64,000 nucleotides of DNA, from contig NC_049986.1 in assembly GCF_000003815.2 (NCBI RefSeq), positions 12,903,876 to 12,967,875 on the forward strand. Reading direction: 5' to 3'. The translations under genes and the position numbers were made by a program. Below the pieces are notes generated by a model. That model was not told the DNA's origin and ran no database searches. It saw only the letters and a program-made list of their open reading frames with translations. Of this stretch, positions 14,501 to 25,047 are shown in pieces (position 1 is the stretch's first letter; the number at the start of each line of letters is the position of its first letter). The stretch comes from Branchiostoma floridae. Its lineage: Eukaryota; Chordata; Leptocardii; Amphioxiformes; Branchiostomatidae.

Positions 14501-15638
14501 AATAAACATGCACTTTATGGCCGAAGCTCATAAGTGAGACCAAGGAGGTTGATGCTACTATTTCTCCACTGCTAGCAGCTAATGATCCACAGATTCAGTA
14601 AGGCAGCAGGATTATCTATAGTCTGACCTGCCCACTACTCTACATACAAACAGTGAACTAGCCAAAATGATTACTCTTTATTGGTAGTCCCTTGAATATG
14701 GTTGAGTCACTTGGATGATAATGCTGAAACAACCAGAGGGGTGAGTAGAACAGAAAGGCGCTATTTGAACCCACTGTTACAGTACTTACTAACAGATTGT
14801 TTAGAATGTGACAGTCTGCCTAAACACCTCAAATGACTTCAAACAGCTCTAACATGCAGTCATTGTTACAATGTATATGGGGCAATGATCCTGTGTGGCA
14901 CTCTGGATACATTGTTTATGCATTTTTGAATTTAAAAAATGCACCCGAATGTGACATCTGGTTCAACCATAAAGTATTACCAGTCTCCTCTGTGGAGTGG
15001 TTGAGGACCTGGACCAGGATGATGTTCTGTACAGGTGTGGTCCCCATGGCTGTCTGTAGGTCCTCTGGGTAGAAGTTGTGCCATAGCGGTTTCAGGTCAG
15101 GAGTTGGCCAAGCATATTTCCACTTCTCCAGGTCCCATAAATCTGAAAACACATTAAATGGGTAAACATTCCATCAAACAATTCTTGCAATAACTCAAGG
15201 TAAATTAATTAGGTAAGTTATGCCTAGTAGCATGCTGAAGTTCTGTGTTTTGAGTCATGATTTTCATTTTTTACATCGATTTGTTATCATTCTAGTCTTA
15301 CTCATGAATGTAAAAGAAGTTTACGTTTTGCACCATTTGAAAGGATAGTGTTAGGGTTCAGCTCGACCGTTAAGTGTTATTCACAAGAACATTGAAGGGA
15401 CATGCTATCAATAATGTTCTTCACAATTTATATATAAGCAACACTCAATAGTAAAAAAAGATTCAAAGAAACTTATTGACAGAAACATCCATTGATCATT
15501 GACGTTACAGCCAAGGCTAATAGAAAATGTAGTGTATACTTCCCATGTCATACCTTATTAGCCTTAGCACAGTATCAGAGAGTGTAAAACTGACTTACGG
15601 ACGTGAGTGTCCACGGTAGGGGCGGAACCCTCGGCCAT
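11501..15638 (-). CDS. Amidohydrolase-family (Amidohydro_2) metal-dependent hydrolase
   Basis: Seven exons on the minus strand, all in phase: 15599-15638 (ATG), 14981-15142, 14253-14329, 13853-14010, 13078-13224, 12348-12414, 11501-11698 (TAG), giving 282 residues, a usual length for the family. The start MAEGSAPTVDTHVHLWDLEK carries the HxH metal motif (H12, H14), split by the first intron. INHLAKP gives the conserved strand His (about 164), and CMFGSDWPVCRL gives the catalytic Asp (about 233). This is the TIM-barrel amidohydrolase-2 group, whose members include sugar lactonases (L-fucono- or L-rhamnono-lactonase) and 4-sulfomuconolactone hydrolase. No signal peptide, so likely cytosolic. 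The substrate cannot be told; lactone hydrolysis is inference. It is convergent with RXR. Confidence 0.9.
14736..14775. repeat. Fragment resembling the SINE core at 30630
   Basis: CCAGAGGGGTGAGTAGAACA plus the following GAAAG closely matches the stretch CAGAGGGGCGAGTAAGAACAG found inside the tRNA-like repeat near 30635. Two copies of an otherwise unexplained word in separate introns suggest a dispersed repeat family. Confidence 0.35.
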
Positions 15639-16190
15639 GTTTCCTGTCCACAACTCAAGCAACGGGACACTCGGTCATAGGGCACCGTGGTGGGACTTTG
15701 CCTCCCCTGCTGAACTTGCTTCTGTTCTGGTACCAAGTACACTGAGTCTGTGAGAAGGTTCAGTTAGGAGAGAATTGTACTTATAATAGTCTCAGCCGTG
15801 GATCAGCTAGGTTCACTCAACCCAAAATGTGGTAACGTTAACAAAACACATGACCCCGCCCCCTAGCCATAGTAAAAAAGGATTGGTACCACCTTGTTAG
15901 CACGTCGGAACCGATTGCTGACATCAAACGACCCACAAGATATACAAATTTAGCCTTGATCAGACGCAGTGACGATAGTATCGGGATCAGGCCTGATCGG
16001 GACTGTGTAGCGTCGGAAAAACATTCGGCCTTGCCAGGTACTATTACTACCGAACCCTTACCTCACTTCCGGAAACCTTGATTCACACAGCTGGGTGCAG
16101 TTTGCTACAATATCGATAGATGGCGCTTCAGGCTGTCAGTGCATATGTAATTGTAAAGCAACTTCTCGGAAGTTTTGTGTCCTTCCTTGC
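15639..16190. other. 5' flank of the amidohydrolase gene
   Basis: About 550 bp upstream of the minus-strand ATG. It should hold that gene's promoter and 5' untranslated region. No TATA box or other firm regulatory motif was recognised, and no coding sequence on either strand. Confidence 0.4.
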
Positions 16191-16274
16191 TAGCCTGGTA
16201 TCCAGCCGTAATTATGGCTCCCGAAGAGGAGAGAAGAGACTCGGGAGCCATAATTACGGCTGGATACCAGGCTA
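16191..16274. repeat. Perfect 34-bp inverted repeat (hairpin)
   Basis: Arms 16191-16224 and 16241-16274 are exact reverse complements; the 16-nt loop is purine-rich (AGAGGAGAGAAGAGAC). The outer word is TAGCCTGGTATCCAG. No mismatch was seen across 34 pairs, which implies a recent origin or ongoing homogenisation. Most likely a tiny foldback transposable element. Confidence 0.85.
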
Positions 16275-16515
16275 CTTCCTTGCAGAAGAATAACTTAGAC
16301 GGTGCTCTTGAGCATTCACGTTACTTGGTGGTATAAAAGTTACATACGCTTTATAAACTCACGGAATGGCCAACCGAAAGACATGGACATGTTTTGAAAA
16401 GGCATGTTAAGTTCTAGAAAATCGTATTAACAGTTGAACCTTATTCATCAGGTTTATGAATAACTTCAAAGTACTATGTTGTATGCACAGCTTTGATATT
16501 CAAATGCTTCTCTAC

Positions 16516-16517
<2 letters not shown>

Positions 16518-16546
<29 letters not shown>

Positions 16547-18062
16547 GATTGGTTTATTGAAAAGGAAGATATCTGGCAGCCCAATGGCTGAATTATGTAT
16601 CATCTTACAGAAATCACAATCTCAATCATTGAATTAAAATTACAGAGTAACATGCGGATGAAGCAATTGAACTATAGTTTTAAAATCGTACATTCACAGA
16701 TAAAATCAAGTACAAATATATATCTCTTTGCTGTTACCTGGTAATCAAACAAGGTATTTGAAGGCGACACAATCACGAATAACGCTAGGTAGAAAGAATG
16801 TATGAATACATTGTTTCCTGGTAATTGAAAGCGTCGTATTGCAGCACAAAATAAGAGGATTACATTACTCTAAAACGTCGCAGTAATTACTTTACATCGT
16901 CGTTGAGTAATCGCACAAAGTAGGGTATAGAGGAGTCCCTGTATCTGTTTGTTCTACATTTAACCAGTCTGAGTTTGTCAGAGTTTCTGGTGTTTCGTCC
17001 ATGGAGCTGACCTGTCTTCTGTGGGAGCATGTCTGGGCCCAGTTTCATTGCGAATTTTCTGCACAAGTCCTCGCGCCTGTGTAGCAGCGTTTGGAGGCCG
17101 GTGCGCACCAAGGCAGCTTCATAGGTCGTGTACTGTCCGCCTAACACGGTACGGAGTGCTCTCTTCTGGATTCTTTCTAACCGGACAGTATGCTCCTTAG
17201 TGAGTCCGGGATGCCATACTGGAACGCAGTATTCTAATACGGGTCTGACATAGGACGTGTATACTTGAAGCAAGTCATCCACCGTAACGTTGAACCGTTT
17301 CAGGCTTCGAAGCATGAAGAGTCTTCCGTTGGCTTTGGAGATCATTTTTGATACCTGCGTATCCCATTTTAAGTTTGATTGTAACCATACTCCTACTAGA
17401 CAGGTAACTACCACGATCTCCAGCGGAGTTCCATTGATTTTGAGAATTGGCGGGGCAGGCGGAAGCTTCATAAACGAGAATATCATGATCTTACATTTAT
17501 CAGCATTCAACAGCATGTGGTTTTGACTGGCCCACAGACTAAAGTCATCGAGCTCTTCCTGCATGATGGATGGTGCATTGTGTTGTCGAGACTCTGCCAA
17601 CGACAGGTCGTCAACAAATTTCCACTCACTAAGGGGTGACTCTCTAACAGCATCATCAAACACGGCCAGGAATATTAGGGGCCCAAGTAGAGTTCCCTGT
17701 GGTACTGAACAAGAAAGCGTCTGCCATGTAGAGAGTTCATTGCGATACCTGACGCGTTGTCGGCGGTCGGTCAGAAAGTTAGATATCCATGGAATCAAGC
17801 ATGGTCGCGCTCCAAGCTCAAGTAATTTGGTGATGGCAATGGTATGGTCGATCCGGTCGAACGCCTTAGAAATGTCAGTCATAACGAGTGTGGTGATGTT
17901 GCCCAATCTATCAGAGTTTCCAGCCACATGGTCAGTCAAACTAACCATGTAGTGTGCAGTTGACTTTCCCTTGAGACAGCCATACTGTTGTGGGTCGAGT
18001 GAGGTCCTAATGTCTTGTAACAGCCACTGTCTTACAGGTGTCTTACACACTTCAAGTATCAA
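16518..18062 (-). mobile_element. Non-LTR retrotransposon (LINE), 5'-truncated, with reverse transcriptase
   Basis: The minus strand encodes an uninterrupted 391-codon frame (16887-18062) containing reverse transcriptase motifs in order: DPQQYGCLKGKST, motif A ISKAFDRIDH, motif B SVPQGTLLGPLIF, motif C FVDDLS with the two catalytic Asp, then ADKCKIMIFS and the post-RT region YVRPVLEYCVPVWHPGLTKE. A 3' untranslated part follows, ending in an A29 tail read as T at 16518-16546. The endonuclease and the start of the RT are absent; upstream of 18062 the frame soon stops, so this is a usual 5' truncation. The RT style recalls CR1/L2-like clades, a tentative call. The long open frame suggests a fairly young insertion, between the amidohydrolase and IFI44-like genes. 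Confidence 0.92.
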
Positions 18063-18102
18063 AAGATAGAGACGTTTCTTTTTCTGGCCATCTATATCAT
18101 TT

Positions 18103-19274
18103 CATCATGACTTGTTGATGTAAAAATGTTTAAATATGCCTTTGCGGCAACAAGCGTCTACTTAGCTGCCACTTTCATTTCAATGGCTGACTTGGAGAAA
18201 ACTGGGTACTTCTGGCAAAGTTCCAACATATGACCTTTCCTTCATGTAACGTTACCAACAAACTTGCCTACGAGACAAGAAACAGACGGTCATTTTGCGA
18301 CTGAAGTCTGCCTGGAAACGCTCAATCTGACTGGATGATAAGCTTGCTGAACTTGTATGGCCAATAAAAGATAAGGCGCTAAGTCCTCTGGATCGCGTCA
18401 ACCGAAAAATGTTGTTGTAACAACGAGCGACCTCAACACTACAGCCTCCTTTGTGGTAACCTGGACCGCGGCTTTTATGCTGTTGTGGACTTTGTAAGGG
18501 CGCGAGACATTAGCCAGTGTTTGTGTAGTCATCACCTCTGTTGTACAGTTTAACGATCCAAATCAGAGGAAATACAAACGGGAACGGAAAATATTGTCAG
18601 AAAATACAAGTACATGTACTATTAATAGCTTTCTTCGACAGATGATCTTTGATTACTTGGATTTGAATATCTTTTTTATTTTCTTAAGAAGCAGTCGAGG
18701 GCCAATTACTGAAACAAAGCGCAAAATGAACACTACCGTTCTCATCTTGTTCACAAAAGGCAGTCAGATTTGTCGAAAAAAAAAGGCCAATGGTTGTGCA
18801 GCTACATGTATAGGACTTACAGATCGTCCTTCAAGTGACTGAGAACACGGCCTTCCTTTGTCAAAGACCTCAGGTAAGCTGAAACGTTTTCTATGCTTGC
18901 ACCAAGTCGCAAAGAAAAGACCCTAATAACGTTTACGTTTGGCATCAAATAACCATAAATCCGTGCCCGGAATGTTACAATCTCCTTAACCGTAGCAACG
19001 GCGCCGTATTTACTACTGGCTGGCCTGGCCTCTGGTGGGCTAACAGGTGGGTTATTCCTGTACTATTTCTCCACATGTCCTTATTGGCATATTCAAAAGT
19101 AATAGTAGCTTCTAGATATGAAAAAAAGGGAATGCTTTGACGTATGGTTTTGACAAAGTAATGTGTCCTCTGGTATCCTTAGAATAAGACACGAAGGATT
19201 TTACTAGAACAGGTGTTGCTCGCTATAGAAAACACATAACACAACAAATTACTGAAAAGCACAACAAATTACCG
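18103..19274. other. Intergenic DNA before the IFI44-like gene
   Basis: 1.2 kb with no supported gene. The only open frames are short and resemble nothing. The promoter and 5' untranslated region of the IFI44-like gene should lie in its right part and up to 19613. A short local duplication of ACAACAAATTAC occurs near 19240-19272. Confidence 0.4.
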
Positions 19275-19342
19275 AAACACCTGGACATTTCAGTTTGCTC
19301 AAGCTTTTCAAAGCTTCAGCAAACTGAAATGTCCAGGTGTTT
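19275..19342. repeat. Perfect 25-bp inverted repeat (hairpin)
   Basis: Arms 19275-19299 (AAACACCTGGACATTTCAGT then TTGCT) and 19318-19342 are exact reverse complements, with an 18-nt loop CAAGCTTTTCAAAGCTTC that itself contains two AAGCTT words. It lies about 270 bp upstream of the IFI44-like start codon. Confidence 0.8.
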
Positions 19343-19613
19343 AAAATGTACCAAATGTGCGTCTACTAAGGTAGGTGGCTATGATGATATTCCTCCGTAA
19401 CTTCGTGGCTGAGGTATCACTCGATGTCATGTTGGTATAAATCTAAGTTCTGTGTATCAACATAGAAGGCGATTAAGGTTGATACGTGTGGCAGTAACCG
19501 CCCTTTAATGACCCTTTCTACCCTGTGTCTATTTGAAGATTTAACAGCCAGGAGACGTTAAACAGAGCTGAGGTTGGCGGCCGCAGTGAGACGTGACTTC
19601 GTGACGGGACAAC

Positions 19614-22600
19614 ATGGGGGAGCTACAGCCGCTGCTGTCGGACGAGGGGCAGGGGAAACTTAGGGAATGGCTTGGACAGGTGAGGGTTAAATCTGTACGC
19701 ATTGATCAGCACAAAAAGCTGGCAATGAGTCCTAATCACTGTGTGGTATTACAGTTTGGATATCTTATCATATAGTCTAATACCAATGCTAATGCACTGT
19801 GCTGCCAAGGATGATTGATGTTCAGTTTAAAGTACGGTAGAAGTGGGGTACTTGTCGAAGTACTAATGCTTAATCAGTCAATATATTTCTGCACGTTTCC
19901 ATTACGTTACCGTATCTTGGACCTAAATTAGCACTACGTAGCACTCAAAGCACAGAAAATATGATTGTCCGTTATGGTATGTAGCATGCGCTGTAGATGT
20001 TTCTCCCATCTGACTAGTGCTATCCAGGCGCTTTCTTCATATACATTTTTGTAATTTCCACTTGGTTCCTTTTTGACAGCCTAGCGCAGAGTTCCACCTC
20101 CAGTACAAAGCCAGAACCCACGGGTTCGACCCTCAAACCTTCCACCAGCACTGCGACGGCGTCGGGCCCACCGTCTCTGTCGGGTACAACTCCTCCGGGT
20201 ACGTGTTCGGCGGGTACACCGCCCTGCCCTGGGACAGCCAGGCGGGGTACCACCGCGACCCCCGCGCCTTCCTCTTCGTTCTCTACACGGGGAGAAACCA
20301 GTTCAACCCGCAGAGAGTGGACGCCATGCAGGGCAAGACGCGAGCCACCGTCCGCCATGGCTTCTCCTTCGGACCGACATTTGGGAATGACCTGATGTTC
20401 TTCAGCGGCAAGTTCACGTCAGGAAATGACCAGGACGGTTACACCAAGACTAACGGGTTCTGTACTCCGGGGGACGGGTTCTTCATGGCCAACGGGCTGC
20501 AGTTAACCGGTGGGGACTATAAGTTCAAGGACATTGAAGTATACCAGGTCACAGGTATGTTCTTTCAGAGGCTAATTTTTCTTAAAACTGTTCTACTCTG
20601 GCGCCCTTGTAACGTTATCTAACTTCACGCTTGACATGATTTTAAGTCTTGTGCTTTGTGTATCTTGTCTTGTCTTGTTTTGTCCGAAACAGAACAAATG
20701 AGGTCATCTATTGCGTCCCCAATCAACACGAGTATTAACAGGAGGGCGGTAAAACCGATGGTGCAGTTCAGAGAAGAGTCAGTAGTTGGCGTCAAGGGCA
20801 GCTGGCGGGTCCTTCCACAGTCTTCGGCGTGGCGCGAAGTCGACTGGAGTCTGCTGTAAGTCTACCTTGGTATTTCTATTTTCTCTGCCAGTGTTGTCGG
20901 CGGGGTTCCGGTAGAAATCGGATGGTAGCCAGGCTACCAATAATGCTGATGTTGATATCATAATCGTACTTTTCGATTTCATTTTAACAATGGACGGCAT
21001 GCATGAAATCTACTCTACTTGCATCAACAGCTGGTTTGTCGGTTTGGTTTTTCTTATATTCAACGATTAACAGGTTTCTTGGACAGCTGAAGGAGGAGGT
21101 AGCTCAGTACCGCCCCCTACCGGAGCTGAGAATAGAGCAGGTGAACATCCTCCTGGTGGGCCCGGTGGGTGCCGGGAAATCCAGTTTCTTCAACACGGTG
21201 AACTCCGCCTTCCGGAACTACGTCACCAACCAGGCAGCTACCGGAGTGACCAATCACAGCATGACTACACAGGTACATTACCAATCGGAATTTCGTTCGT
21301 TCGTACCTTCATTCATTCATGCCTTCCTTCCTTTGTTACTTCCTTCCTACCAGGATTAACTCACTTGGCACACATCACTTTATTTCGAATTCACGCTCGC
21401 TCACTCACTCACTCACTCACTCACTCACTCACTCACTCACTCACTCACTCACTCACTCACTCACTCACTCACTCACTCACTCACTCTCTCTCTCACTCAC
21501 TCATTCAGTCACTCACTCTCACTCACTCACTCACTCACTCACTCTCTCTCTCTCACTCCCTCACTCACTCACTCTCTCACTCCCTCACTCACTCACTCAC
21601 TCTCTCACTCCCTCACTCACTCACTCACTCTCTCCCACCTATTCCTTCCTTCATTCGCTCACTATCAGTCCTTTCTTTATTCAATCACTCATTGATTACT
21701 CATGCACTTTACACATTTGCTCATAATCGCCCACTCACAGGTTGGTGTGTGTTGTGTGTTAGTTCCGTAGATATGACGTCCGTGCTAGCCGTGAGGGCCC
21801 GTCCCTGGGGTTCCGTCTGTGCGACACGTTAGGTCTGGAGGAGCAGCAGTCCGGGCTGGACATAGTGGACCTGCTGTACATCCTGGACGGGAACGTTCCG
21901 GACAGATATCAGGTCAGGATTCTCCAACTCTAAGTTTAGACTCTCCGGAATTTTCGACTGACTCGCTCCGTCCTCTTCAGCTGCCAGACCCCATCGCCCG
22001 GACACGTGCCTGTAGTAGTAAAGTCAACAATGAGACAAATGTCGTGGGCAGTCCATAGATCCCAGTCCAGGAGTTAGTCGAAAATTCCGGCGGGCCCCAT
22101 GTTTGAGCTGAAGGAGAGTTTCTGAGTTTATGAAATATTTTACAAACTCAGATGAATTTGGTAAAAGTTTAGGTGTGTAGAAATCTTAGATACTCTTCTG
22201 TTCTAATATGGATATATGGAAAAATAATATTATGATATTAAGCTTGTTCCCAACGCCACGAAGTAGTTACTTTTATTTGTGAAGATTCTGTCACAAAACA
22301 TCTACCTTTTTATATGATGATCAGATCGCCCTTCCGAGGCTACGATACCCCCCTCTCTAAATGACCGGTTTGTATAGATATGTGTATCGACGTCTGCACA
22401 TAAATGTGTGACAATGTACTAACAGGACTGCATATGTTTGTACCAGTTCAACCCCCTGGTGCGCATCTCAGCAGAAACCGTACCTGGTTTCAACATGGCG
22501 CCGTCGCTAGGCGACAAGACGCACTGCGTGGTCTACGTCATGGACATCTCGGATGTGGGCAGCATGTCACGTGTTACCACGGAGAAGTTTGGCGCCATCA

Positions 22601-23947
22601 GAGCACAAGTCAGTCAGCGAGGTGAGGGGACGTTACTAACACCCTTTATTGAGTATTAAAAAATTTGGAATTTTCAGGAAAATTGAAGATACAAGTCCCC
22701 CTTTCTGAGGCAAATAGAAGATACAAATATCGTAGCGTGTGTCTTGGTAGAGGTACAGACAATTTAGCTAAAAGTAGATCGTTTTATCTGATAAACGAAA
22801 AGAATTTATTGTCATGATCAATGTCGTTCCTTTGTATCACAGGGATCCCGTTCGTAGTGCTGCTGACCAAGGTTGACCGCGCATGCTCACATGTTGGATC
22901 AGACCTCACCATGGTCTACCGTAGCCGGTAAGAAGAAAAGCTAAACTTAAAAGTTTCAAATTGTAGCAAACAGCTGAACACAGCGGTAAAGATCCATGTG
23001 TTACTGGCGTTTCTCTGTCTTTAAGCTCCCGTATATGTTACTAGTAGTTACATTTGCTATGTTGAGTATCGGGTAGGGAATGTGACGTAGGCCTTTATTA
23101 ATAACCTATTACGAATCAACACCGAGTCTTGATCCAGAAGAAAGTGTTTGGATGAAATAACCTAAAATTTTGCATCGAATTTAAGATATGGTGAATTGTC
23201 ATAATGACGGTGGCTTGTATGTTGTTGATTTTGGTTATTTTTCCTTTTTTCATCAGACACATCCAGGAGCACGTGGACCTGTTCAGCCGGACCACGGGGA
23301 TCCCAAAGTCCAGTATTCTGGTCACCAAGAACTACGACACGGAGCTGGAGACCCAGCTCGCCGTGGACGTTCTCGCCCTGCACGCACTGAGGCAGATGAT
23401 CCGGTACGCAGATAACTACTTAGACGATCACCTGGACCGTCACATACAGATCGTACGGGCTGACACACTATCTCCCAGGCAAGGGTCGGAAGAAGACGGG
23501 TCCCTGCCCCGCACGCCGGCTACAGAACGCGAAGACTCGCCGCAACAAGACAGACCGGGAGGGGAAAGAGCGAGCTCCGAGAACTCACCGCATCAAGATA
23601 GACCGCGAAAGGAAAAAGCGAGCTACGCAAACAAGCGGCACGTTCCGCACCCTTCCTGGGAGAAACCTGGCTCCGGCTCCCGGAGGTCACAACCACCGAC
23701 TAGAACGTCCGTGACTCCTCGGACACACTCGAGCCAGCGCCCGGAAACAAAGGAGGATGATCCTCCGCGCTCAAGGAGCAGTCCACCCAAATCTAGAGCA
23801 GAGTCTACCAAGGAGGAGGAGGATCAAAGGAGACCGCCGTCAACGGCGAGCAAGAAGAGCACACCTGAAGAAAGACGCCCTGGGAGTACCACCAGTAATA
23901 AGACAACAGTGACAGGCATCGTAGGTCGATACGATCAAGGGATGTGA
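19614..23947 (+). CDS. IFI44L-like: IFI44-like protein: TLDc domain plus dynamin-like GTPase domain
   Basis: Eight phase-consistent exons: 19614-19679, 20080-20554, 20693-20855, 21074-21272, 21763-21912, 22447-22621, 22843-22927, 23257-23947, for 667 residues. Residues about 23-178 form a TLDc domain (PSAEFHLQYKARTHGFDPQT, FGGYTALPW, GDGFFMANGLQLTGGDYKF). Then comes the GTPase part of vertebrate IFI44/IFI44L: P-loop LLVGPVGAGKSSFFNTVNS (264-272 core), switch DTLGL (322-326), and TKVD (418-421) as the guanine-specifying motif. From about residue 455 a tail of some 200 residues is rich in Ser, Pro, Arg, Lys and Glu; vertebrate IFI44 proteins of about 440-450 residues lack it. In vertebrates the family is interferon-induced; an immune role here is inference. 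The fourth intron carries a large TCAC microsatellite. Confidence 0.93.
20924..20938. repeat. Copy of the AGCCTGG terminal word in an IFI44-like intron
   Basis: GGTAGCCAGGCTACC forms a near-palindrome and contains TAGCCTGG in reverse complement, the word that ends the hairpin at 16191. Probably the remnant of one end of that element family. Confidence 0.3.
21393..21640. repeat. (TCAC)n microsatellite with TCTC interruptions
   Basis: Nearly pure TCAC tetramers, with interspersed TCTC and CCTC, cover about 250 bp in the intron between the P-loop exon and the DTLGL exon of the IFI44-like gene. All three frames stay open on one strand, giving false open frames of Ser-Leu-Thr-His repeats. Confidence 0.95.
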
Positions 23948-24165
23948 TCGTTTTGCTCCTGACCTACGGGGAACTGTCCTTGGTGCTGACCACACGGTGA
24001 CCTTCCAGTCAAGTAAATGCACGTCACAAAATTTCTGCCAATTCTTTTCAAGAGACAGAGTGACATATCATAACAGTATTTCAGAGATATCAGAAATTTC
24101 TTTCTCCCAAAGCTCTACTTGGCTTAGCTTTTTGTGCTACAATGTGATGACTACGTGCATGGATC

Positions 24166-24272
24166 AAAAGCGACCCCTATTAATCAACTGCATTAGTGCA
24201 GCGTCACCGTCGGTTACGGCAGCCACAGCCACAGCACTGCATTACTGCAATCAATTAATAAAAGTCGCTTTT
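24166..24272. mobile_element. MITE-like imperfect inverted repeat
   Basis: AAAAGCGACCCCTATTAATC at 24166 is mirrored by TTAATAAAAGTCGCTTTT ending at 24272. Arms are about 38-42 bp with scattered mismatches around a CGGTTACGGCAGCC centre. It sits between two convergent genes and carries a possible TTTATT signal in its right arm. Confidence 0.6.
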
Positions 24273-24512
24273 TATTCATCAATTTCACAAACAAACAGTG
24301 GGTTATTTGGTATTGGGCCATAGATTCATGTCATGTTTCTTTTGTATTTCACCAATATGTCTGGTTGATAACATTTCCCGTGAATGGTCGCATTCTGTGG
24401 TCAACAACTGTGGTCTGTGGTCAATCTCATTTTGTGAAAGAAGAAGAGCTTGAACAAATCTTTTGGCACAGTGCTTTTTATTTACATTCTTTGTAGATTT
24501 TTTAGTCATTGC

Positions 24513-24518
24513 AATAAA
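24513..24518 (+). terminator. Candidate polyadenylation signal of the IFI44-like gene
   Basis: AATAAA about 570 bp after the stop, followed by an AT-rich stretch. Confidence 0.35.
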
Positions 24519-25047
24519 TTATTATTATTTGCATAGAAGTTTTCTACATCTCACTATTGAAATTGCATACAGTATATGTAATCATCTTGTATTCACCAGA
24601 AATACCAACATCTTTTTCATATAACACATTTCTTGCATAAAGAAAGGAAGATATTGGCATACCTGTATATTGCACTTAGTAGTTTCATCAAAGGTAATAC
24701 ATGTTATTAATATCAACCCTTCTTGCCTGCAGAAGGATTAAACTAAAAGTATATCAATATTAGTTTCATTCTGTACTTAACACATTTTAGGATCATTCAC
24801 TTTGACAGCATATGTCAAAATTCAATGGGAGTTTTCAGAATAAAATCTTTGCTACCATGTAGCAACTGCTATCCAGCCCTGAAAACTAGCAGCCAAAATG
24901 TTGGCTGGCAAATACAGCAGCTGTTGTGTAAGACTCGAATTTCCATTCTACTTATATTAGTCATAATGTTATTCACAATCTGTAGATTAGTATGGTCCCC
25001 AACCCTCCTGAGGAGGATGGGACCAGGTGAGGTGAGGTGAGGTGAGA

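Larger units (their letters stand above)
23948..25047. other. Convergent 3' regions of IFI44-like (+) and sialidase (-)
   Basis: 1.1 kb between two convergent stop codons. It holds an imperfect inverted repeat (24166-24272), an AATAAA for the plus-strand gene (24513) and TTTATT words for the minus-strand gene (24271, 24477). A short GGTGA repeat abuts the sialidase stop at about 25026-25046. No coding sequence seen. Confidence 0.5.

Noticed and set aside
17290-17952. Plus-strand frames opposite the LINE
   Set aside because: Antisense shadows of the reverse transcriptase frame.
21319-21832. Two long overlapping frames of Ser-Leu-Thr-His repeats
   Set aside because: They are translations of the TCAC microsatellite, which has no stop in any frame on this strand.
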